DNA of 64,000 bases from Microvirga flocculans ATCC BAA-817 (lineage in GTDB: Bacteria > Pseudomonadota > Alphaproteobacteria > Rhizobiales > Beijerinckiaceae): contig NZ_KI912469.1 in NCBI RefSeq assembly GCF_000518665.1, positions 271,051 to 335,050 of the forward strand. Reading direction: 5' to 3'. The notes below the pieces were generated by a model. It did no database searches. It saw nothing but the letters and a program-made list of their open reading frames with translations, and was not told the DNA's origin. The translations under genes and the position numbers were made by a program. Of this stretch, positions 44,384-54,415 are shown one piece after another (position 1 is the first letter of the stretch; each line of letters begins with the position of its first letter).

Positions 44384-47359
44384 TTATTCCGCCGCCTGCC
44401 GCGTCACCTTCTTTTTCGCCGGCTCCTTCTTGGACGCTTCCTTCGTGCCCGCGTTCTTCTTCAAGGGCCTGCGCTCCAGAACCTCCTTGAGGAAGCGGCC
44501 GGTGTGGCTGGCCTTGGAGGCGGCGATGTCCTCGGGCGTGCCCTGCGCGACGATCCGGCCGCCGCCGTCGCCGCCCTCGGGGCCCATGTCGATGACCCAG
44601 TCGGCGGTCTTGATGACCTCGAGGTTGTGCTCGATCACTACCACCGTGTTGCCCTGGTCGACGAGCTCGTGCAGCACTTCCAGAAGCTTCGCCACGTCGT
44701 GGAAGTGCAGGCCCGTGGTGGGCTCGTCGAGGATGTAGAGCGTGCGGCCGGTGGCGCGCTTTGACAGCTCCTTCGACAGCTTCACGCGCTGCGCCTCGCC
44801 GCCGGAGAGCGTCGTAGCCTGCTGTCCCACATGCACGTAGTCGAGGCCCACGCGGGCCAGCGTCTGCATCTTCTCGCGGATCGACGGAACGGCCTTGAAC
44901 AGCTCGCGGGCTTCCTCCACCGTCATATCGAGCACATCGGCGATGGATTTCTCGCGGTACTTCACCTCCAGCGTCTCGCGATCGTAGCGTTTGCCCTTGC
45001 ACACGTCGCAGGTGACGTAGACATCGGGCAGGAAGTGCATCTCGATCTTGATCACGCCGTCGCCGGTGCAGGCCTCGCAGCGCCCACCCTTCACATTGAA
45101 GGAGAAGCGGCCCGCCTGGTAGCCGCGTGCCTTCGCTTCGGGAAGGCCTGCGAACCATTCGCGGATCGGCGTGAAGGCGCCGACATAGGTCGCCGGGTTC
45201 GAGCGCGGCGTGCGGCCGATGGGCGACTGGTCGATGTCGATGACCTTGTCGAGGTGCTCCAGGCCGTCGAGGCGCTCGTGCGGGGCCGGATGCTCCAGCG
45301 CGCCGTTGAGCTTGCGCGCCACGGCCTTGTAGAGCGTGTCGATAACGAGTGTGGACTTGCCGCCGCCGGAAACGCCGGTGATGCAGGTGAAGGTGCCGAG
45401 CGGAATCTCCGCCGTCACGTTTTTCAGGTTGTTGCCCTTCGCGCCGACCACTCTCAGCATGCGCTTCGGATCGCGCTTGCGGCGCTTTTCCGGCACCTTC
45501 ACGGACATCTCGCCCGTGAGATACTTCCCTGTCAGGGATTTCGGATTCGCCATGATCTCGTCCGGCGTTCCCTCGGCGACGATCTTGCCGCCGTGGATGC
45601 CCGCGCCGGGGCCGATGTCGAACACGTAATCGGCCTGGAGGATCGCATCCTCGTCGTGCTCCACCACGATCACCGTGTTGCCGAGGTCGCGCAGGCGCTT
45701 CAATGTGCCGAGCAGCCGCTCGTTGTCGCGCTGATGCAGGCCGATGGACGGCTCGTCGAGCACATAGAGAACGCCGGTCAGGCCCGAGCCGATCTGCGAG
45801 GCCAGACGGATGCGCTGGCTCTCGCCGCCCGACAGGGTGCCGGAGGAGCGGGCGAGAGTGAGGTATTCCAGGCCCACATCGACCAGGAAGGTGAGACGCT
45901 CGCGGATTTCCTTCAGGATGCGGCCGGCGATCTCGTTCTGCTTCTTGGTGAGCTTCTTCGAGAGCGCACCGAACCATTCGTGCGCGTCCTTCACGGACAG
46001 CGCCGTGGCGTCGCCGATGTCGGACCCTGCGATCTTCACCGCCAGCGCCTCGGGCTTCAGGCGCTTGCCGCCGCAGGCGTCGCAGGGCGTCTCGCTCATG
46101 AAGCGGCCGATCTCCTCGCGCGCCCAGTCGCTCTCGGTTTCCTTGTAGCGGCGTTCGAGGTTGGGGATCACGCCCTCGAAGGGCTTGCGCACTTCATAGG
46201 CCCGCAAGCCGTCGTCATAGGCCATACGGATCGCCTCGCCGTCAGAACCGTAGAGGATGACCTCGCGCACCTTTTCCGGCAGCTCCTCCCAGGGCTTCGT
46301 CATGGACGCCTTGTAGTGCTTGGTGATCGCCTCCAGCGTCTGGCCGTAATAGGGGGAGCTGGATTTCGCCCAGGGCAGGATGGCGCCGCGCTTGAGGGAC
46401 AAGCTCTCGTCCACCACGAGCGCGGGATCGATGCGCATCTCGTGCCCGATGCCTCCGCAGGTCGGGCAGGCGCCGAAGGGATTGTTGAACGAGAACAGGC
46501 GCGGCTCGATCTCGGGGATCGTGAAGCCGGAAACCGGGCAGGCGAACTTGGAGGAGAAGACGATGCGCTTCGCCTGTCCCTTCTCGTCCTTCTCGTCGGC
46601 ATATTCGATGACGGCGATGCCGTCGGTCAACTCGAGCGCCGTCTCGAAGGAATCCGCCAGGCGCGCGGCAATGTCGGCGCGCACCACGATGCGGTCCACC
46701 ACCACGTCGATGTCATGCTTGAACTTCTTGTCGAGGGCAGGGGCCTCGTCGATGGCGTAGTACTCGCCGTCGATCTTCAGGCGCTGAAAGCCCTTCTTCT
46801 GGAACTCGGCGATTTCCTTGCGGTACTCGCCCTTGCGGCCGCGCACCACGGGGGCCAGCAGATAGAGGCGGGTCTTTTCCGGCAGCTCCAGCACCCGGTC
46901 CACCATCTGGCTCACGGTCTGGCTCTCGATGGGCAGGCCCGTCGCGGGGGAATAGGGAATGCCGACGCGCGCCCAGAGCAGGCGCATGTAGTCGTAGATC
47001 TCGGTGACGGTGCCGACCGTCGAGCGCGGGTTCTTCGAGGTGGTCTTCTGCTCGATGGAGATGGCGGGCGAGAGGCCGTCGATCTGGTCCACGTCCGGCT
47101 TCTGCATCATCTCAAGGAACTGGCGGGCGTAAGCGGAGAGGGACTCCACGTAGCGCCGCTGCCCCTCGGCATAGATCGTGTCGAAGGCGAGCGACGACTT
47201 GCCGGAGCCGGACAGCCCCGTGAACACCACGAACTTGTCCCGCGGGACCATGAGGTCGACGTTCTTGAGATTGTGCTCCCGCGCCCCGCGCACGGAGATC
47301 ACGCGCGCATCCGGATCGCCCGCCTTGGCGCGGTTGAACAATTCGTCGAGTTTAGCCAT
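44384..47359 (-). CDS. uvrA: excinuclease ABC subunit A
   Basis: A 991-residue ATPase that recognises DNA lesions in nucleotide excision repair with UvrB. Both ABC modules are complete: Walker [16 protein letters not shown] and [15 protein letters not shown], and signatures [15 protein letters not shown] and [15 protein letters not shown]. Zinc-finger cysteines are seen in [19 protein letters not shown] with CPTCGGIG and in [14 protein letters not shown] with CDVC. A Lys-rich C-terminal tail of about 30 residues extends the usual length. An SOS-like box lies about 110 bp upstream. Confidence 0.97.
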   Translation of the reverse strand: MAKLDELFNRAKAGDPDARVISVRGAREHNLKNVDLMVPRDKFVVFTGLSGSGKSSLAFDTIYAEGQRRYVESLSAYARQFLEMMQKPDVDQIDGLSPAISIEQKTTSKNPRSTVGTVTEIYDYMRLLWARVGIPYSPATGLPIESQTVSQMVDRVLELPEKTRLYLLAPVVRGRKGEYRKEIAEFQKKGFQRLKIDGEYYAIDEAPALDKKFKHDIDVVVDRIVVRADIAARLADSFETALELTDGIAVIEYADEKDEKGQAKRIVFSSKFACPVSGFTIPEIEPRLFSFNNPFGACPTCGGIGHEMRIDPALVVDESLSLKRGAILPWAKSSSPYYGQTLEAITKHYKASMTKPWEELPEKVREVILYGSDGEAIRMAYDDGLRAYEVRKPFEGVIPNLERRYKETESDWAREEIGRFMSETPCDACGGKRLKPEALAVKIAGSDIGDATALSVKDAHEWFGALSKKLTKKQNEIAGRILKEIRERLTFLVDVGLEYLTLARSSGTLSGGESQRIRLASQIGSGLTGVLYVLDEPSIGLHQRDNERLLGTLKRLRDLGNTVIVVEHDEDAILQADYVFDIGPGAGIHGGKIVAEGTPDEIMANPKSLTGKYLTGEMSVKVPEKRRKRDPKRMLRVVGAKGNNLKNVTAEIPLGTFTCITGVSGGGKSTLVIDTLYKAVARKLNGALEHPAPHERLDGLEHLDKVIDIDQSPIGRTPRSNPATYVGAFTPIREWFAGLPEAKARGYQAGRFSFNVKGGRCEACTGDGVIKIEMHFLPDVYVTCDVCKGKRYDRETLEVKYREKSIADVLDMTVEEARELFKAVPSIREKMQTLARVGLDYVHVGQQATTLSGGEAQRVKLSKELSKRATGRTLYILDEPTTGLHFHDVAKLLEVLHELVDQGNTVVVIEHNLEVIKTADWVIDMGPEGGDGGGRIVAQGTPEDIAASKASHTGRFLKEVLERRPLKKNAGTKEASKKEPAKKKVTRQAAE

Positions 47360-47470
47360 GGCCAGCTTAGCCTTAAGTGAGGAAGATCGGCCCTGAGCGG
47401 CCGGCCCCCGGATATGTGACGACCCGTCCGCCAGCGCAATGCGGCGGATGATTCCAGGTCTCGAATCCTA

Positions 47471-47485
47471 GAACAAAGAGGGTAC
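47471..47485 (-). promoter_or_regulatory. imperfect LexA (SOS) box upstream of uvrA
   Basis: Read on the minus strand, GTAC-N7-GTTC differs from GTTC-N7-GTTC by one base. Its 3' half overlaps TTGTTC, which is followed 17 bp later by AATCAT, a usable -35/-10 pair directed at uvrA. uvrA is a standard LexA target in alphaproteobacteria. Confidence 0.45.
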
Positions 47486-47642
47486 GGGATCAACGGTGCA
47501 TGAGATGGCGTGACCGGTCCATCTACACCTCTCGGGCTGCCGATGTGACCCTGCCATGTGCGGGATGGTCTCAAAGAATGCGTCTTGTCAAATCATATAA
47601 CGTTGCGTTAGCAGGATGGTCTGTCCAGATGATGAGGATAAG

Positions 47643-49583
47643 ATGACCCTTGTTGTTGCCCCCACAGGCGAAACCCGCATCAATACAACGACTTCCAATA
47701 ACCAGGACCAGCCTGTCATTGCCTCGTTGAGCGATGGGGGCTGGGTCGTTACATGGCGCTCCGAGAGCCAGGATGGCTCCGGAACCGGGATTTACCAGCA
47801 GCGCTACGCGGCGAACGGTCTCGCAATCGGGGGCGAGATCCTCGTCAACAGGACGACGGCGAACAATCAGACCGTACCCAAGGTGACCGGGTTGTCGGAT
47901 GGTGGCTGGCTCGTGGTCTGGGAGAGCCCCGATGGCGCCGGCTCCGGCATCTATCAGCAGCGCTACAACCAGTATGGCCTCAAGGTCGGCCCCGAGACCC
48001 GCGTCAACACCACGACGGCCAACAATCAGCAGGAGCCGACAGTTACGGCTCTCGTCGGCGGAGGGTGGGTGGTCACGTGGGCTTCAGAATTTCAAGATGG
48101 GTCTGGTTTTGGCGTTTACCAGCAGCGTTATGGCGCGAACGGTTACCCCATTGGAACGGAAAAGCTTGTAAACACAGTCACGCTCGACACTCAGTGGAAG
48201 CCCTCTGTCACGGCGCTTGCCGACGGGGGCTGGATCGTAACATGGGAACAACTAGGGACTATTGCCAACAGGTTCGACATCAAGCAACAGCGCTATGATG
48301 CAGATGGCTGGACGGTTGATGATGAGACCAGGGTCAACATTCCCATCGAGGGAGATCAGGTGTCCTCAAGGGTGACCGCTCTGAAGGATGGCGGTTGGGT
48401 CGTGACCTGGACTTCATTCGGGCAGGACGGCTCCGATAACGGGATTTATCTGCAGCGCTACGCCGTTAACGGCCAGAAGGTCGGCGGCGAAATCCTGGTC
48501 AACACAACGACAGCCGGAAACCAAAGTGCCTCCTTCGTCACGGCGCTCGCCGATGGCGGCTGGGTCGTCACATGGACATCCGGTTCCACCGGTGACGCAA
48601 CTGCCGATGTCTACCAACAGCGTTTTGCGGCAAACGGCGCGAAGATTCAGGGTGAAAGGCTCGTGAATACCTTCACGGCCGGTAACCAGATCGCAACCTC
48701 GGTCACGGCCCTGAAGGATGGAAGCTGGATCGTCGCTTGGCAGTCCATGGATCAGGACGGTGCCGGCTGGGGCACATATCAGCAGCGTTTTACCGCCGCC
48801 GGTCAGGCCGTCGGGCCGACGACGCCCACGGGTCTGAGCCTGTCCGGAAACGCCGTGAACGAGTGCGCGGCCGCGGCAACTCAGATCGGTCAGCTTGTCG
48901 TCCAGTCATACGTGACGGATCCAGGCTTGACCTATTCTCTGCTCGACAGCGCAGGCGGTCGGTTCTCCCTCAGCAGCAAGGGCGTGCTGAGCGTGAAGGA
49001 TGGGGTGCGCCTCGATTACGAACAGGCTGCCTCTCACAGCATCCTTGTCGAGGTGAAGGATTCGTGGGGAAGCTCCTATAAAACATGGCTCAGCGTTTCC
49101 GTTCGCGATGTTGCTTCTGAGAGAGTCAGCGGAAGTTCCGGCTCCGATCTGCTGAAAGGCGGCTCCGGGAGAGATGCATTCAAGGGCGGGGCAGGCAATG
49201 ACACGCTTTGGGGAGGCTTGGGGAACGATACCCTGCAGGGTGACGCTGGGAGAGATGCCTTCGTGTTCGATACCAAGCCGAACGGAAGCTCCAACAAGGA
49301 CAAGATCGCGGACTTCAAGGTGAAGGACGACGCGATCTGGCTCGACAACAAGGTCTTCACCAAGCTCGGCAAGGCAGGCTCCGAGACGAAGCCCGCGCAG
49401 CTGAAGAAGGACTTCTTCACCGTCGGCGCCAAGGCCAAGGACAAGAACGACTACCTCGTCTACGACAAGGCCAAGGGCTTCCTGTACTATGACGCCGACG
49501 GCTCCGGAAAAGGCAAGGCGGTAGAGGTCGCCACCCTCTCCAAGAACCTCAATATGACCTACAAGGACTTCTTCATTATCTGA
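47643..49583 (+). CDS. large repeat protein with cadherin-like and RTX domains, type I secretion substrate
   Basis: A 646-residue extracellular protein without a Sec signal. Residues about 25-400 contain seven repeats of roughly 50-56 residues, each with DGGWVVTW or a variant, then GIYQQRYAANG and VNTTTAxNQ; this suggests a seven-bladed beta-propeller. Next is a cadherin-like segment (LTYSLLDSAGGRFSLSSKGV), a few RTX units (GGAGNDTLWGGLGNDTLQGD) and a C-terminal secretion region ending in NLNMTYKDFFII. GAGGAT precedes the ATG at 47643. It is divergent from uvrA. Its ligand is unknown; adhesion or biofilm is a reasonable guess. Confidence 0.8.
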   Translation: MTLVVAPTGETRINTTTSNNQDQPVIASLSDGGWVVTWRSESQDGSGTGIYQQRYAANGLAIGGEILVNRTTANNQTVPKVTGLSDGGWLVVWESPDGAGSGIYQQRYNQYGLKVGPETRVNTTTANNQQEPTVTALVGGGWVVTWASEFQDGSGFGVYQQRYGANGYPIGTEKLVNTVTLDTQWKPSVTALADGGWIVTWEQLGTIANRFDIKQQRYDADGWTVDDETRVNIPIEGDQVSSRVTALKDGGWVVTWTSFGQDGSDNGIYLQRYAVNGQKVGGEILVNTTTAGNQSASFVTALADGGWVVTWTSGSTGDATADVYQQRFAANGAKIQGERLVNTFTAGNQIATSVTALKDGSWIVAWQSMDQDGAGWGTYQQRFTAAGQAVGPTTPTGLSLSGNAVNECAAAATQIGQLVVQSYVTDPGLTYSLLDSAGGRFSLSSKGVLSVKDGVRLDYEQAASHSILVEVKDSWGSSYKTWLSVSVRDVASERVSGSSGSDLLKGGSGRDAFKGGAGNDTLWGGLGNDTLQGDAGRDAFVFDTKPNGSSNKDKIADFKVKDDAIWLDNKVFTKLGKAGSETKPAQLKKDFFTVGAKAKDKNDYLVYDKAKGFLYYDADGSGKGKAVEVATLSKNLNMTYKDFFII

Positions 49584-50358
49584 GTAGAATTTATAGCATC
49601 GGGCTCAAAAGTAGATAGGCTCTTTTGGAATCGATCCGCTGCTCCTTTCTTATATAAGCGCATCGTTGAGAGCGGACCTCTGGGGCCGCACGATGCACTG
49701 GAAAAAGGAGCGAATGCCTTTGTATCCCGCTCCTCAGACTTCTAACAATTTCCGTCGTGTTTTGATTCTAAGCTGAGGCGGCGTAGCCGGCATCGAGCTC
49801 CATTGTCGTAACGATAAGCCGAAACGGATGCGTCCTAGTCAAGGCAGGTAAGATAGGAACCTGTCGTGTACACTCATGGGCGTCACGAGGGTATTGGCGA
49901 TAAGGCTGACTTGTCTCTACGACCCTGCAAGGATGTCCTGCGCAATCGTTTCGTTCTGGTAGTGCCAGCGTCGGAATTAGCTCGGGGAGGCGAGGCTTCG
50001 AACCCCTTCTCGATGAGTTTGGGCTAATTAGGGGAGGCGAAGATTACCTTGATCGTCAAGGCGCTTTTCGTCGGCGTCTTCTCGGGGTACGTTCGGGATG
50101 CCGGTGTTGCGTGAGATAAAGCTCGGGTCGAGCTGCGCGCCGCCATTGTCCATTCAATGAAAGGGCACATTGAGATCGAGGATAAAGCAAAAGCAGTCGT
50201 TGAGATCGCAGATGGTCGCACGAGAAACCAGCACCTTGATTGCGGCCTGTTCGGAAGTCGGCGATTCAGCATAGCCCACGGAATCAAATCCCCCAGCAAT
50301 AATCGGGGGCGGCAGCCCAAGGCCCGCTATCGGCGGGCCTTGGGGGAGCGAGCCAAGC
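49584..50358. other. 775-bp region between two RTX genes
   Basis: No intact gene is evident. The first 180 bp are relatively AT-rich. Around 50040-50290 the + strand can be read as two adjacent open segments in one frame, interrupted by a TGA near 50113 (ITLIVKALFVGVFSGYVRDA before it; MKGHIEIEDKAKAVVEIADG after it). This may be a decayed gene. Terminator hairpins for the following minus-strand RTX gene occupy 50290-50344. Confidence 0.45.
50290..50344 (-). terminator. tandem hairpins downstream of RTX gene
   Basis: A perfect 12-bp stem, CCCAAGGCCCGC with GCGGGCCTTGGG around a five-base loop (50316-50344), begins 15 bp after the stop of the minus-strand RTX gene. A second hairpin, CCCCC with GGGGG (about 50290-50308), follows and runs into ATTTGATT on the minus strand. 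Confidence 0.6.
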
Positions 50359-51693
50359 TCAGATCACGAAAACGAAGTCTGCTGCCTTGAGAGACACCTT
50401 ATTGGCCAGGGTCGCTACGAGTTCGAGATCGGAATTCACGCCTAAACCATCGGCGTCGACGTAAAGCTTGCCGTCGTCAGTGTCGTAGAGAAACTGCGCC
50501 AGAGCCGAGGTGGCTTTGGGGTCGGTTCCGACGATGAGCGGATTTGTCGGATCGAAGGTGGCAGAGACAGTTTTTTGCAGATTGGAATCGTAGTAAGTGA
50601 AGTTGTTAGCGCGTATGAAGAAGACGTCGTCTTTCCCGTAAAAGTCTGCAATCGTGCTTGCCGAGCCTTGTGTCAGTATGAATTGGTCGTCTCCCTTGCC
50701 GCCGATGAGAGTCACGTCGCCGGAGCCGCTCAGTTTGTCGTCCCCTGCGCCGCCATTGACGACGATCCCATTAGCCGGATTTTCTAAGTTGAATCCGAAA
50801 GCATGAAGATTGTCGTTACCCTTGCCGCCGTTGATCACGCCGGACTTGCCATAGCCATTGATCGTGTCATTGCCTTTTGAGCCCGTGACGACGCTCCCGA
50901 CATCCATATCAAGGATAGAAGCGCTGACCTTCTCGAACTGCCCGGCTTTAATGCCTAGGAAGCCGATATCGGCGGCACTATTGCCAGTGACTTTCGAGAA
51001 GTTGAACGAATGAACAGTGTTATCGGTCGACCTCGCACTGAGGTTCAGTCGGAGCGTGTCGACGCCCTTACCGCCTATCGCGTTGTCCCCGACGTCGACT
51101 ATGACCGTATCATTGCCGTTGCCACCCAGCAGCCTATCCTTGCTCGACACATACGGTATTGTGGGGTCCGTGCTGGGAATGGGGTCGGTGCCGTCGAGGA
51201 AGTCGTCGCCATCGCCACCAGACAGATAGTCGTTGCCGGCTCCGCCGATCAGGTCGTCATCACCTTTGCCGCCGTCGAGACGGTCGTTACCCTCGTGCCC
51301 GGACAGATCATCATTTTCGTCTCCGCCGTAGAGCTTGTCGTTGCCCTCTCCACCATTGAGCACGTCGTTGCCCAACTCTCCATAAAGAGCGTCATTGCCC
51401 TCGTCGCCAATAAGGAAATCCTTGCCCACGCCGCCATAGAGCTTGTCATTGCCGAGGCTGCCATAAAGATCGTCGTTTCCTAGGCCGCCGAGTGCCTTAT
51501 CCGATCCGAGTCCGCCATAGATGGCGTCGTTGCCATCGCCACCGGTCAGGTTGTCGCTGCCGTCGCCTCCATAGATGTAGTCATCTCCGTCGCGGCCATC
51601 GAAATTGTCCTTGAATTTCGAGCCGAAGAAGAAATCGTCCGTCTTGCTCCCCTTAAGAGTCTTCTGTTTCTTGGTGATGCGGTAGGTAGTCAT
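50359..51693 (-). CDS. RTX calcium-binding protein, type I secretion substrate
   Basis: A 444-residue protein. After MTTYRITKKQKTLKGSKTDD come about fifteen RTX nonapeptides (GGDGNDAIYGGLGSDKALGG, GGLGNDDLYGSLGNDKLYGG). A beta-rich central part of about 170 residues with a few scattered GGxGxD units follows, and then a C-terminal segment (FLYDTDDGKLYVDADGLGVN, ending FVFVI) typical of type I secretion signals. The start at 51693 follows TGGAGGACCGA. Together with the gene at 47643 it separates uvrA from ssb. Confidence 0.85.
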   Translation of the reverse strand: MTTYRITKKQKTLKGSKTDDFFFGSKFKDNFDGRDGDDYIYGGDGSDNLTGGDGNDAIYGGLGSDKALGGLGNDDLYGSLGNDKLYGGVGKDFLIGDEGNDALYGELGNDVLNGGEGNDKLYGGDENDDLSGHEGNDRLDGGKGDDDLIGGAGNDYLSGGDGDDFLDGTDPIPSTDPTIPYVSSKDRLLGGNGNDTVIVDVGDNAIGGKGVDTLRLNLSARSTDNTVHSFNFSKVTGNSAADIGFLGIKAGQFEKVSASILDMDVGSVVTGSKGNDTINGYGKSGVINGGKGNDNLHAFGFNLENPANGIVVNGGAGDDKLSGSGDVTLIGGKGDDQFILTQGSASTIADFYGKDDVFFIRANNFTYYDSNLQKTVSATFDPTNPLIVGTDPKATSALAQFLYDTDDGKLYVDADGLGVNSDLELVATLANKVSLKAADFVFVI

Positions 51694-51910
51694 TCGGTCC
51701 TCCAGATTATGGCAAGTGAATGACATGTTATTATATTATTATCAATCATTGATTGCATAATCTGTAAAATCTTCGCGAAACTGGTGTGGCTGACTTTTCA
51801 GAAACTAGGCGCCATGAGTTGGGGACAGGCCTGTGCAGAACTCTGCCCTTAGCTTGCCCCGGGGCTCCTTCGGCTTCAGAACAGCCTCCTGAGAACGAGG
51901 AGTGGCTCCG

Positions 51911-52441
51911 ATGGCGGGCAGTGTGAACAAGGTGATCTTGGTGGGCAATCTGGGGCGCGACCCGGAGGTGCGTCGTCTGTCGAACGGGGAGCCTGTGGTG
52001 AACCTGCGGATTGCCACGTCGGAGACCTGGAAGGACAAGGCGACGGGCGAGCGCAAAGAGAAGACCGAGTGGCACTCGGTGGTGATTTTCAACGAGAACC
52101 TGGCGCGGGTGGCTGAGCAGTACCTGAAGAAGGGCTCGAAGGTGTATGTCGAGGGCCAGCTGCAGACGCGCAAGTGGACCGACCAGAGCGGCCAGGAGAA
52201 GTACACCACCGAGGTGGTGCTGCAGCGCTTCCGCGGCGAGCTGACGATTCTGGACAGCCGCGGGAGCGGCGGCGGCTCGGACTATGCCGACGAGGAGCCC
52301 GGCCAGATCAGAAGCGGCGGCGATTTCGGGCGCTCTCCCTCCCAGGACCGACGCCCGGCGCCGTCCTTCGGCGGTGGCAGCAGCGGAGGAAGCGGGGGCG
52401 GCTCCCGCTACAACGACCTGGACGACGACATTCCCTTCTAG
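51911..52441 (+). CDS. ssb: single-stranded DNA-binding protein
   Basis: A 176-residue SSB. The OB-fold comprises about residues 1-112 ([20 protein letters not shown], then [40 protein letters not shown]). A Gly/Ser/Pro-rich linker and the acidic tip DLDDDIPF, which recruits repair and replication proteins, follow. GAGGAG lies nine bases before the ATG at 51911; a GTG at 51902 is the alternative. No clear SOS box was found upstream. Confidence 0.95.
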   Translation: MAGSVNKVILVGNLGRDPEVRRLSNGEPVVNLRIATSETWKDKATGERKEKTEWHSVVIFNENLARVAEQYLKKGSKVYVEGQLQTRKWTDQSGQEKYTTEVVLQRFRGELTILDSRGSGGGSDYADEEPGQIRSGGDFGRSPSQDRRPAPSFGGGSSGGSGGGSRYNDLDDDIPF

Positions 52442-52785
52442 CGATTGCGCGACCGGGCACATGGGGAAAGGGCCGCTATGGTTGGCGGCCTTTTCTGCAT
52501 GATACGCGGCACGCAATGTCCGGTGCCCTGTCTGATTGTCCCAGCTATAAAAGTCAACGTTTTCAGGTAAGTATTGGGAAATCTTGGTAGTTAGGCGGCT
52601 TCTGATCCTTAACAGAATGTTATGGCTTCGCTTGTATATGAGAGAATATGCTCTTGGTGCAGGGCTGGATTGATCCGCAAAACGGAAAACTTACCTTGCG
52701 TCCCTGCACGGAAACTGCTCCTTTAGGCGCGGACATGGAGTGGGCCAGGGCTCAGTTTTGAGAAATTCTACCAAGGTTGCTTTGC
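52442..52785. other. 344-bp intergenic region
   Basis: It contains the ssb terminator (52471-52494). The remainder, moderately AT-rich, shows no recognisable gene; it presumably contains the promoter of the DUF6894 gene. Confidence 0.5.
52471..52494 (+). terminator. intrinsic terminator of ssb
   Basis: GGCCGC-tatggttg-GCGGCC is followed directly by TTTTCT, 30 bases after the ssb stop. Confidence 0.8.
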
Positions 52786-53013
52786 GTGCATTGTTATTTT
52801 CATCTCGTGCACATGCATGACCGGATCCTGGATGAGACAGGCATAGAAGTCTCGGATCTCGAAGCGGCTCATTACCAGGCGGTCAAGGCGATCCAGGAGT
52901 TGCGCCAGGAAGGCGAGGCCGACGCGGTCGACTGGCGCGGCTGGCAGCTGGATGTGACGGACGACACGGGAAAAGTCCTGTTGTCCATTCCCTTGGATAC
53001 GCCGCAACACTGA
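52786..53013 (+). CDS. DUF6894 family protein (paralogue 2)
   Basis: A 75-residue protein from GTG 52786: CYFHLVHMHDRILDETGIEV, DLEAAHYQAVKAIQELRQEG, DWRGWQLDVTDDTGKVLLSI. It aligns end to end with the protein at 40347-40574, sharing the FHLV, D-TGI-VSDLE, A--AI-ELRQE, DW-GW-LD and LLHSL/LLSI segments. Function unknown. A TTG at 52777 is an alternative start. A strong terminator follows about 240 bp later. Confidence 0.72.
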   Translation: MHCYFHLVHMHDRILDETGIEVSDLEAAHYQAVKAIQELRQEGEADAVDWRGWQLDVTDDTGKVLLSIPLDTPQH

Positions 53014-53255
53014 CATCCGGCAAGATTTTGCGGATTTGCCGCCGACATGCTCGTTGGCGGCGACGGCTCCAACCGGGCACTCATATGTATGCCATCTAAA
53101 GTAAGACGGCTACCCTGGCCATACGGCTGAAGTTGGCTCAGCGGGATAAGAATTTCATCATCTGAATACGACTTCATCATGGGGGCGACGACGATGGCGG
53201 AAGGCTGTCATGCGTCCTGACCGCGTGACTCTCCGGCCAGGGGTGGTATGAGTGG

Positions 53256-53279
53256 AAAAGGCGGCTTGAGCCGCCTTTT
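53256..53279 (+). terminator. intrinsic terminator upstream of the M20 peptidase gene
   Basis: AAAAGGCGGC-ttga-GCCGCCTTTT is a perfect ten-base-pair stem ending in T4. It immediately precedes an ATG at 53282, which argues that the M20 gene starts at 53306 instead. It probably ends the DUF6894 transcript. Confidence 0.75.
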
Positions 53280-53305
53280 CCATGCCGCCTGGACCCGAGC
53301 CTCTC

Positions 53306-54415
53306 ATGACCCCCGCATCTCTCGACACGCTCTTCACCTGGATCCGCACCGAAAGCCCGACCGGCGACCGGGCCGGGGTCAACCTGATGATGGACCTCGT
53401 GGTTGCGCAGATGCAGGACGCGCCTGTGGCTGTCGAGCGGGTGCCGGGCACGGAGGGGCTGGGCGACGTGCTCGTGCTGCGGGCGGGTCCCCGGACCGAC
53501 GAGCCCGCTATCCTGATCATGTCGCATCTCGACACGGTGCATCCCGTCGGCACCATCGAGAAGGATCTGCCCCTGCGCGTCGAGGGCGACAGGCTTTACG
53601 GACCGGGCGTCTACGACATGAAGGGCGGCGCCTGGTTCTGCCTCGAGGCCTTCAAGGACGTGGCGCGGAAGGGCACGGCGGCCCGTCCTCTCGTCTTCCT
53701 GGTGACGCCGGACGAGGAAATTGGCTCGCCGATCACCCGTCCGATGATCGAGGATTTCGGCCGCCGCTCAGCCTATGCCCTCGTCACCGAGCCCGCTCGT
53801 GACAACGGGCAGATCGTCACGGCCCGCAAGGGGGTAGGACGCTTCGACGTGCATGTGGAGGGAAGGCCCGCCCATGCCGGTTCGCGCCACAAGGATGGGC
53901 GCAACGCCATCTACGAGGCGGCCCGTCAGATCCTCGCCGTCGAGGCCATGACGGATTACGCCAAGGGCATCACCACCACCGTCGGCATGGTTTCCGGCGG
54001 CACGGCGGTGAACACCATTCCCCAGCATTGCCGTTTCCCCGTGGACCTGCGGGTGGAAACCGTAGCCGATGGCGAGGCGGTGACGGCGGCTCTTCTCGGC
54101 CTGAAGCCCCAGCATCCGGATTTCAAGGTCACCGTCACCGGCGGCATGAACCGGCCGCCCTATGAGCGCACGGAAGCAACCTCGAAGCTTTTCGACCACG
54201 CCAAGGCCCTGGCCGCCGAGATCGGTTTCGATCTCGTCTCCGCTCCCCGCGCCGGCGGTGGCTCGGACGGCAATTTCACGGCCGCGCTCGGCATCCCGAC
54301 CCTTGATGGTCTCGGCATCGACGGCGACGGCGCTCATACGCTTCAGGAATACGGCCTGATCTCGTCCATCGCGCCGCGTCAAAAACTCATGATGCGCCTG
54401 CTGGAGACTTTGTAA
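53306..54415 (+). CDS. M20 family metallopeptidase (carboxypeptidase G2-like)
   Basis: A 369-residue di-zinc exopeptidase. The metal and catalytic residues are in place: SHLDTVHPVGT (His and catalytic Asp), GPGVYDMKGGAWF (bridging Asp), TPDEEIGSPIT (general-base Glu) and the C-terminal GGGSDGNFTAALGIPTLDGL. A dimerisation domain interrupts the catalytic domain (RKGVGRFDVHVEGRPAHAGS). Such enzymes release C-terminal glutamate from folates or process other acylated amino acids. No signal peptide is seen. Confidence 0.9.
   Translation: MTPASLDTLFTWIRTESPTGDRAGVNLMMDLVVAQMQDAPVAVERVPGTEGLGDVLVLRAGPRTDEPAILIMSHLDTVHPVGTIEKDLPLRVEGDRLYGPGVYDMKGGAWFCLEAFKDVARKGTAARPLVFLVTPDEEIGSPITRPMIEDFGRRSAYALVTEPARDNGQIVTARKGVGRFDVHVEGRPAHAGSRHKDGRNAIYEAARQILAVEAMTDYAKGITTTVGMVSGGTAVNTIPQHCRFPVDLRVETVADGEAVTAALLGLKPQHPDFKVTVTGGMNRPPYERTEATSKLFDHAKALAAEIGFDLVSAPRAGGGSDGNFTAALGIPTLDGLGIDGDGAHTLQEYGLISSIAPRQKLMMRLLETL

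Noticed and set aside
44831..47380. 849-codon open frame opposite uvrA on the plus strand
   Set aside because: Shadow of uvrA with His/Val/Leu-biased composition typical of reversed GC-rich genes.
38334..51693. RTX repeat DNA as CRISPR or tandem DNA repeats
   Set aside because: The periodicity is that of coding nonapeptides, with diverged codons and no spacers.
51838..51911. SOS box upstream of ssb (two GAAC/GAAC pairs near 51879-51896)
   Set aside because: The half-sites are ten bases apart instead of seven.
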